Below, in pieces: positions 18,914 through 25,515 of a stretch of 25,515 nt of DNA. A program made the translations under genes and the position numbers. Where the stretch lies: the NCBI GenBank assembly GCA_026260175.1, contig JAKCWW010008711.1, forward strand, positions 1 to 25,515, written 5' to 3'. The number at the start of each line of letters is the position of its first letter. The first letter of the stretch is position 1. A model generated the notes under the pieces. That model was not told the origin of the DNA and did no database searches. It saw nothing but the letters and a program-made list of their open reading frames with translations. Source of the DNA: Reticulitermes lucifugus (Eukaryota > Arthropoda > Insecta > Blattodea > Rhinotermitidae).

Positions 18914-21800
18914 TTGGAGGAAACAAAAAGATAAGTAGGAGCAAGCAAAATCAGCCAGGCGTAATAATTTATTATTTAATAAACCTAAATCAAATTTTTA
19001 TTATAAATGCCTGTTAATTACAGAGAAGTGGCGTACATTAGGATACATATCTTAACATCAGGCACTGCGTGCCGAGATGTTCTGGAAGGGGAACGGGAGG
19101 AGAATAGTTGCTTAGAAGGAAAGAACTCTGAAAGTTGTTTGTGGAGAACCTAATGCTATTCCGAACAAAGTGGATCCATTTCTACTATGGCACTCCAGCT
19201 GCATTTTAGCCATTAATTTGACTAAATACAACCTTGTAGGAAGAGGGCTATCCGGAAATTGGCTCTGTTATTATCTTCAGGCAAAAAGGGAGAAGACACC
19301 TACTGAAACTTGCCCTTGAAATAAAGCTAATTTTTATGAGTAAATTAGAAACATAATATAAATTAAAGAATAATCAAAATATTAATAAAATAATAAGAAT
19401 GAAAATAAATACGTAAATAAATAAATAAATAACATTTATTTCTGCTGTGTGTAGGTCTCCAGCAGTTTAATTGAATTTTTAATATTATAAGATGATTAGA
19501 GATATTTGGCATCAATTTTAATATAATTGATCAAGGAAATCTAGGAAATATGTTAGCTCAGTCATAACAGTAACAAGGCTCACGCAGGGATTACGGGATC
19601 TGTATTTCCGATGGGGTCAGTGAATAGTCCCTTCGCCAGAGTTAAGACAAGCTCCGAGTCTTGTGCAGTTTCTTAAGCAATGTTCATCGAGGGATTTTTT
19701 CTTGTGATTAAGGAGAACGATACGTGAAACTAGTACACACAGCAAGACAGCGTGAAGGTCTGTCTCTATTGGCCATACATTATTGAGCACAGGGACAATT
19801 TTATTTTTACAGTGCTCTGTAAAATATTTTGAATTTTTATAAAAGTCCAAATACAATAAATATTTTTTTTCATTATAATGAAAGGAAACGTATTATTATT
19901 ATTATACTAATTTTACATGGTGTGTATGTGTAATGTTGACCTTTCTTATAATAAATTACTTCAAAATTGCAATTTATAGAGAGAGGTTTGAAATAAAAAT
20001 TAAAAATAACTAGTAAATTAAACGTAGAGAAAATATTCCAAATATGTTCAGTGAAGTGTTAATGTTACGCTACATGTGTCGGCAGAATTATGCCGTGGTC
20101 ACGGGTGTCTAACATAGCTCCATAACACCTTTAATGCTGCTGTCACACATATAACTTTGTGGGATGTGTTGTAAGGAATAACACTGCAACGAATGAAGAA
20201 TGAGATGGAAAATGTCAACCAGGAAGTTTGGTCTTCTGCTGAGATTCGAATCCGGGACCTCTAGAATACTACGTTCAGTGTCTGATGTTCACTGGTGTCG
20301 GCTGTTTTACAGTGAAGCCTTTTTGTGTGGAATATCTGAAGCTTCGAGTGTCAGCAACCGGCTAATGAAGACTAAACCTTTCATTATGAACTACATTCAG
20401 AGTGAACTGTCTAGTCATAACACAAGTGGGAGGGAACTAGCTTCTGTAGTAAATCAACAAATCTTTCCTCTTCCCTCATGCCTTCAAGTGTGAAAATTTT
20501 AGCGCTATAAATAATGCTGTACGTCTGGATTTTACTGTAGGTTATAGGGGTTATGAGAGGAATAAGAAAGGAGGTGTCTCGTTGAAAAGATGTTGTAGAG
20601 GACAAAATGAGATGTATTCAGAACGCATCTTATATGGAGAATGTTTTACGTTGCAACTGAAACCAACAGAAAATTAGACACACATACACAGTTTTAATTT
20701 TAGTACTTTGATTTAATAATATTTTTAAGTGTTAATAAAGCCTCTTAAAGTAAATTTATGAAATGTAAAGATAGAAAATCAATTATTAAAGGCAAAGGGG
20801 AAAAACATTTTGAGAAATTATGAAATGCATCCTGAAAATTTCAGTCACAGGAAATTAATTCTGGACGATGTGTATTTATGAAATAAATATTCAACAAAGA
20901 GAAATATTCTTTCATAAGTTTAAACATTAACTGTAATCTATATACATCAAATAACTCACCTGGGCTCCGTTTTCTCATGTGCTTATTTTCTACGAAATTT
21001 TCTTACTGACTTTTCCATGCTGCAAATTAGACCGAACTCTTATCATATTTATTAACATTTTACTTATATATCATATTGTGATAAATAATTGCTTCGTGCT
21101 TGTGGCTGTTGACTTTATACTGTAATTAAAGTCTCTAGTTTACTTATTCAAAGAGATAGCCGTATTGATACTAATATCGGAGTATCTCCTGCCTCCCTAC
21201 AAATTTTAAGCAAGAACAAAAAATCTTGAATTTTAAAAATTTCACTTCTGAACACAGTAGGGCACTGCAAGAAATAAGTGCTAAGTTCCGCCTACATATG
21301 AAGAAGTAAAATTATTTTTTCCCTAAACTGACACTCAGGTTAATCACCTTACTGATGTCTTGGATGTTAAACTGTAAAACAGCCTGCCAGGTCACACTGA
21401 CCCAGAGAGCCACCTCTTGACCTCACACACTCTAACCCAAGATAGGAAAAAAGATTGGCTGAAACCACAGCAAAATCCTGAAAGCACATTTGTTTTTACG
21501 TGTAGTGCTATGGCTAACTAGCAGCGTATCCATCCTCAGAACAAAAAAAAGCTTGTTCATTTAAGAAGAAGGGAAACTTTCTTCCAAAAATGTATTACTT
21601 ATCTAACAAACTACACGGTGCCACCTCCAAGAAAACAGTAATCTTCTTCGTCATCATCCTTTTCCCATTTTGGCGACGTCCGAATACGTCTGACTGAATA
21701 AGGGGTTTAATAAATCCAGCGCTAACAGAAGTCGCAGCATTCAATTCAATTTAATTTGTAATCAAAATACGAGGAAATGCATTTTTATTCCAAAATAAAC

Positions 21801-22440
21801 CTAACTAACTAACTAAGTAACTAACTAACTACCTAAGTAGCTAACTAACTCAATGGAGCGGAGTACTTCCTGAGAAGCTAAACAGGTCCTCAGCTAGTCA
21901 AGAAATTCCCCGCATATTATGGAACCCGAAGGTTCATTACCGCATTCACAAGAGCCCACCAAATGTCCCTACCTTGAGCCACATCAATCCAGTCCATGCC
22001 GCCCATCCCATTTCTTGAAGATCCATTTTAATATCATTCTCCCATCTGAGACTACGTCTTCCAAGTGGCCTCTTTACGTCAGCTTTCTCCATCAAACCCC
22101 TCTATGCACCACTCTTCTCCCCATACGTGTAACCGCCCTGCCCATCTCATTCTTCTTGATTTGATTAACCGAATAATATTTGGTGAGGAGTACAGAGCAT
22201 AAAGCTCCTCTTTATGTAGTCTTCTCCACTGCCCTGTTACCTCGTCCCTCTTAGGCCCAAAAGTCCTCCTTAGCACCATATTCTCGAACATCCTCAGCCT
22301 ATGTTCCTCCCTCAGAGTGAGAGACCAAGTTTCACACCCATACAAAACAACAAGCAAAATTATAGTTCTGTATATCTTAATCTTTATATTTTTGATAGCA
22401 AACTGGAAGAAAATACGTTCTGCGCCGAATGATGGCAAGC
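21801..22440 (-). pseudogene. LINE ORF2 C-terminus and 3' end with (GTTA)n tail (copy L3)
   Basis: On the minus strand, 22438-22079 reads MPSFGAERIFFQFAIKNIKI, then LLVVLYGCETWSLTLREEHR, FENMVLRRTFGPKRDE, EELYALYSSPNIIRLIKSRR and MRWAGRLHVWGEEW. This is the thumb/C-terminal region of an insect non-LTR reverse transcriptase polyprotein. After frameshifts the end is recovered as [20 protein letters not shown] and VMNLRVP with a TAA at 21919-21917. About 70 bases of 3' UTR and a (GTTA)n microsatellite (21850-21801) follow. The 5' part is absent, typical of truncated reverse transcription. Confidence 0.88.
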
Positions 22441-22457
22441 ATTCGCTGAGTTAATCT

Positions 22458-22517
22458 GCTCTTAATTTCTTCACGAGTGCAATTTCAGTTACACTCATGA
22501 AGAAATTAAAAGCACGA
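22458..22517. repeat. Imperfect inverted repeat, 24-bp arms
   Basis: Arms 22458-22481 and 22494-22517 pair at about 21 of 24 positions (taatttcttcacgagtg against cactcatgaagaaatta). The 12-base loop is caatttcagtta. Function is unknown. Confidence 0.7.
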
Positions 22518-23792
22518 AGTTTCCATATGCTTTAGTACTTCAGTTTGGCGAATGTGAGTGTTAGCCGTGCGATTCGCTTGGTCTCAGCGTCAGACATCTT
22601 GCCGACTAAGCTACGTTATCAACGCGAAATCTACAGCGACTCCTAAGACTACAAAGCTCCGTGCACACAAATTACGAAGCCTACGAAACACCTGTATTAT
22701 AAGCACGTACATTTTCGTAAAACCACGCCTTCAACAGAAATAAAAGCTATTGAGATTGTCGTGAAAGATGAATATGGTCTTTCTTGACTCCTAATAAATA
22801 ATGAACTGATAAAGATTTCTAGTCTTATGTTCTTTCTTTGCAGGAAGAATTACAAATCTCTAACATTTCAGTGTCGGTCTTATACAAAGGTTATTAACAT
22901 GTTGCTTTATTGAGGTTGATCTGAATATTTAATCTAAGAAGGAATTTGTATACATCTTGTTGCTTAGAGTGTTACTAGACTTGTAATAATCTGGCATGGA
23001 ATTTTTATGCAAAGCTAAGTTTTTTTCATCTTCAGTGAAGCAAACTCGAAAGGAGACAGCCGATATTTAGATTAAGAAATCCTTAACCACTTTATTGACG
23101 TAATGAGCACAGAAATTACTTTAATCACTAATACTGAGTGTGAATTAAACCCCAAATTACAAGAATATATACAGCCATACATACAAACAATTGTGTACAT
23201 TACATACACGATTTTCATTTTTTACAAAACTCTGCCCCCCCCACCACCCTCCCACAAGTCCATCGTGTGTAACAAGTTGAAGGGGAAACAGCAACAAAAT
23301 TGCATGTAGAAGTACCCTTAACCGTTTTTCGCCTCTTTTTCTCCACAGTGGTGTGAATGTGCTCCATATTTTCTCGCCTGGGTTTTTCTCTGTCGGTAAT
23401 TGTTTGCAATTTAGATATGAGGTTAAGATAAGCCGAACTGTGCAACCTATTTGCCTTCATGTTTGACCTGAGATAGAAATTCTAGGGAGATATAATTTCA
23501 GATTATAAGGTCTGGAACTTGCCAGAAATACAAAAGTAAACAGAATATAAAGAGAGAATTTGCGTTTGGCTGCGTCTTGGTGCTGAATACATTATTTTAA
23601 ATGTAATGAAGGTGTAAGAAAGGGGACAGAAAATATTTGATGATAATATGAGAGTCACGTAATGTGCACAAGATGGCTGAATAAACAGAGAACATTCTCT
23701 TATCCCAGGAATAAGGTAAAGCTGACTGAACCCGCTGTGAAGACAGACACTGGAGTGGAAGATGATCATTCCCAGAAGAATGACTGTTTTAT

Positions 23793-23982
23793 CGCGGTAA
23801 CCACGCGGTCTAAGACGTGGGTCTGCGGTCGCTTGACTGCTGGGATTGCGGGTTCGAATCCCGCCTGGGGCATGGATGTTTGTCTCTTGTGAATGTTGTG
23901 TATTGTGAGGTAGAGGTCTTTGCGACGGGCTGATTCCTCGTCCAGAGGAGTCCTACCGAGTGTGGTGTGTTTGTGTGTGTCA
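23793..23982 (+). repeat. SINE A copy 5, 3' truncated
   Basis: A tRNA-like head with cacgcggtctaagacgtggg and box B gcgggttcgaatcccgcc is intact. The body continues to cgtccagaggagtcctaccg and agtgtggtgtg, then degenerates. The terminal part ending in tgtcgcgccatg is missing. Confidence 0.82.
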
Positions 23983-24084
23983 TTAAATGTGATCAGATGC
24001 AAGAATAACGTTCTATACCTACAATGAATAGGTAGACAGAGGTCAGACTGAGAAAGATAGATAGAAGAATGAACTGCTTAATCC

Positions 24085-24122
24085 TTTGAAGATGAAGGAA
24101 GCAGATTCCTTCGAAAAGTTGG
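24085..24122 (+). ncRNA. Degenerate hammerhead-like motif 7
   Basis: TTGAAGA, one extra T, a perfect 7-bp helix II (GAAGGAA 24094-24100 with TTCCTTC 24106-24112, loop GCAGA), then GAAA. The box has T instead of the essential C3, and helix III is not palindromic, so this is probably inactive. Confidence 0.3.
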
Positions 24123-24792
24123 GAACCTAATGACACAGCTTTTCTTCCCAGAAGACTTTGTATTATCATTACATACTGAACGACTTACCAACAGACTGTA
24201 TATATTTTTAGCTATAACGAGTGTCGTTAAATATAAGATAAGTGGGTGGATAAAATAAAACTTAACACACCTAATTTTCGAAGAAATTTATGTTCAGGAG
24301 ACTCCAGAAATAATAAAGACACGTGTATATTTATAAATTCGTCTTATATTTGAGAAGTTATTTTATTCCTTACAAATTATGTTCGAAATTCGCGTGTCAA
24401 CAAAATATTCACAACTTATCTTACATGCAGTTCTTTATGACTATATGCTGTTTCATGTTAAGAGCTATTTCACACCCAGAAGTCACGTGATTGCCATTAC
24501 ACGTTACACCATTAATTTATACAAAGCTGCACGCGGAAACGTTTCCAATTATGGTACTTACCCTATCCAGACTTTCCAAATTACGCCTTTACGTTCTGAC
24601 AGAAACAAAATCAATAATTCTGTCACGCAACCGTCCAAGATTAGTTTGGAATTGGCACAGAACTATTGTAAATTACACATAAACAATTTTAAAAAGTTTT
24701 CTTCTGAAGGTCACGGAACGTTAGACGAAAAGAAGTATAATACAAGTGATTGCAGACAAAATGAGAATGCGATCATACACTGTGACCATAAT

Positions 24793-25050
24793 TTTTTCTT
24801 TCCATGTTGCAACAGCCCCTCGTGTGCCAGGGTCTCCTAATTATCGAGGCTTCACGATCACACTCAGACACGCCACAATTGGTAAGACTCCTCTGGACGA
24901 GTGACCAGCCCGTCGCAGAGACCTCTACCTGACAACACACAACACTCACAATAGACAGACATCCATGCCTCCGGTGGGATTCGAAACTACAATCCCAGTA
25001 AGCGAGCGACCGCAGAACCACGTCTTAGACCGCGCTGCCACTGGGATCGG
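24793..25050 (-). repeat. SINE A copy 6 with perfect 13-bp target duplication
   Basis: On the minus strand it starts ccgatcccagtggcagcgcg. A head with a damaged box B (agtttcgaatccc) precedes a body with ggtagaggtctctgcgacgg and cgtccagaggagtcttacc. It ends ggggctgttgcaacatgg plus an A-rich tail. It is flanked by ctgtgaccataat at 24780-24792 and 25051-25063, a perfect duplication. The 153-codon plus-strand frame that ends inside it (24379-24840) is not supported as a gene. Confidence 0.9.
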
Positions 25051-25457
25051 CTGTGACCATAATACAGGACAAAATTAAAATACAATTGCTGGCTTCGAAA
25101 ATATATCGGAATTCAGATATTGGTAACGTCTCCGACATACCAGCATTGCATTCAAGAATAAATTAAGAACAGGCTATATTCGGGCAACGCGTGCTACCAC
25201 TCAGTTTAGAATCTTTTATCTCTCTATTATCTAAAACTGCAAAGATTAAAATATTCAAAACTGCAATTTTTTTGTAGTTTTGTGTGGGTGAAACTTGGGC
25301 TTTTACCCTAAGGAACCCTCATAGATTGCCTTTGACAACTTGGTACTGTGGGACAAGCATAAATTTAAAAGTACGTCATTCGAGTTGCCTTCAATGGCAA
25401 GGGGTTTACACCAATAAAAATCGACCAGGTGGTTCAAAAGCTGAAACTCAGGACACA

Positions 25458-25459
<2 letters not shown>

Positions 25460-25515
<56 letters not shown>
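25460..25515 (+). repeat. (CA)28+ microsatellite at the window edge
   Basis: Uninterrupted CA dinucleotides run for 56 bases to the end of the window; the true length is unknown. Confidence 0.95.

Larger units (their letters stand above)
18260..21800. other. AT-rich stretch without identified exons, upstream of the visible T-box exons
   Basis: It holds the MITE-like element at 18512-18695, a (CA)9 run and (AAAT)n-like sequence near 19400-19435. A box B-like gattcgaatccgggac at 20243-20258 may mark an old tRNA-derived repeat. I searched both strands for the missing first T-box segment (W-x-x-F, T-E-M-I/V-x-T-K) and did not find it. Confidence 0.5.

Noticed and set aside
18733..18948. 71-codon minus-strand frame ending SPKGTE
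   Set aside because: Part of it (LSDFDQDPALAVG) superficially resembles a stretch after the T-box in midline-type proteins, but it is upstream of the T-box exons, out of order and runs through a (CA)n repeat.
21515..21545. ccatcctcag core, minus strand CTGAGGATGGAT, as a hammerhead
   Set aside because: No GAAA follows a paired helix II; at best a fragment.
22560..22625. Possible tRNA gene on the minus strand (tagcttagtcggcaagatg)
   Set aside because: Box A-like only; the box B candidate is poor and no cloverleaf can be drawn. Probably an old tRNA-derived repeat.
24379..24840. 153-codon plus-strand reading frame, the longest in the window
   Set aside because: It has no recognisable domain and ends inside an inserted SINE copy. 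Its composition looks like translated AT-rich non-coding DNA.

Overview
The window looks like a gene-poor, AT-rich stretch of an insect (or other arthropod) nuclear genome. It has one multi-exon gene on the minus strand with long introns, several tRNA-derived SINE families, decayed LINE 3' ends, MITE-like and foldback elements, microsatellites and one 50-N assembly gap. The LINE remnants end in a run like ...[14 protein letters not shown], which I associate with cockroach, termite and other hemimetabolous insect genomes. That placement is an inference.

The gene encodes a T-box transcription factor. Five minus-strand exons can be joined by splice signals and matching intron phase: 18181-18062, 14226-14064, 9854-9693, 7792-7728 and 6004-5416. 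They cover the T-box from RRMFPT to NPFAKGFRE plus a C-terminal tail. Family-specific residues (HSMHKYLPRVHI, FTTVTAYQNQQITRLKI) point to the TBX15/18/22 subfamily. The exons with the protein start and the first ~20 T-box residues were not found and probably lie beyond 25515. Two features stand out. The first intron has a GC 5' splice site with an excellent GC-AG consensus. The terminal exon is followed, in the same frame after one TAA, by another 114 open codons of plausible protein-like composition.

Layout: 1-5070 is downstream of the gene and holds a hammerhead-like RNA motif, SINE fragments, a pogo/Tigger-like MITE, a foldback element and a SINE C copy. 5071-18181 is the gene body, with SINE A, B and C copies, LINE tails and foldback elements in the introns. 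18182-25515 is upstream intron or flank, with SINEs, a LINE 3' end, MITE-like repeats and a (CA)n tract running off the edge.

The least expected signal is a scattered set of hammerhead-ribozyme-like motifs (CUGANGA, helix II, GAAA, then a short palindromic helix III such as ACGCGU or ACAUGU). At least five and possibly eight occur, several at the inner edges of large inverted repeats. They resemble the minimal hammerheads reported from Penelope-like retroelements. No Penelope reverse transcriptase is visible here.
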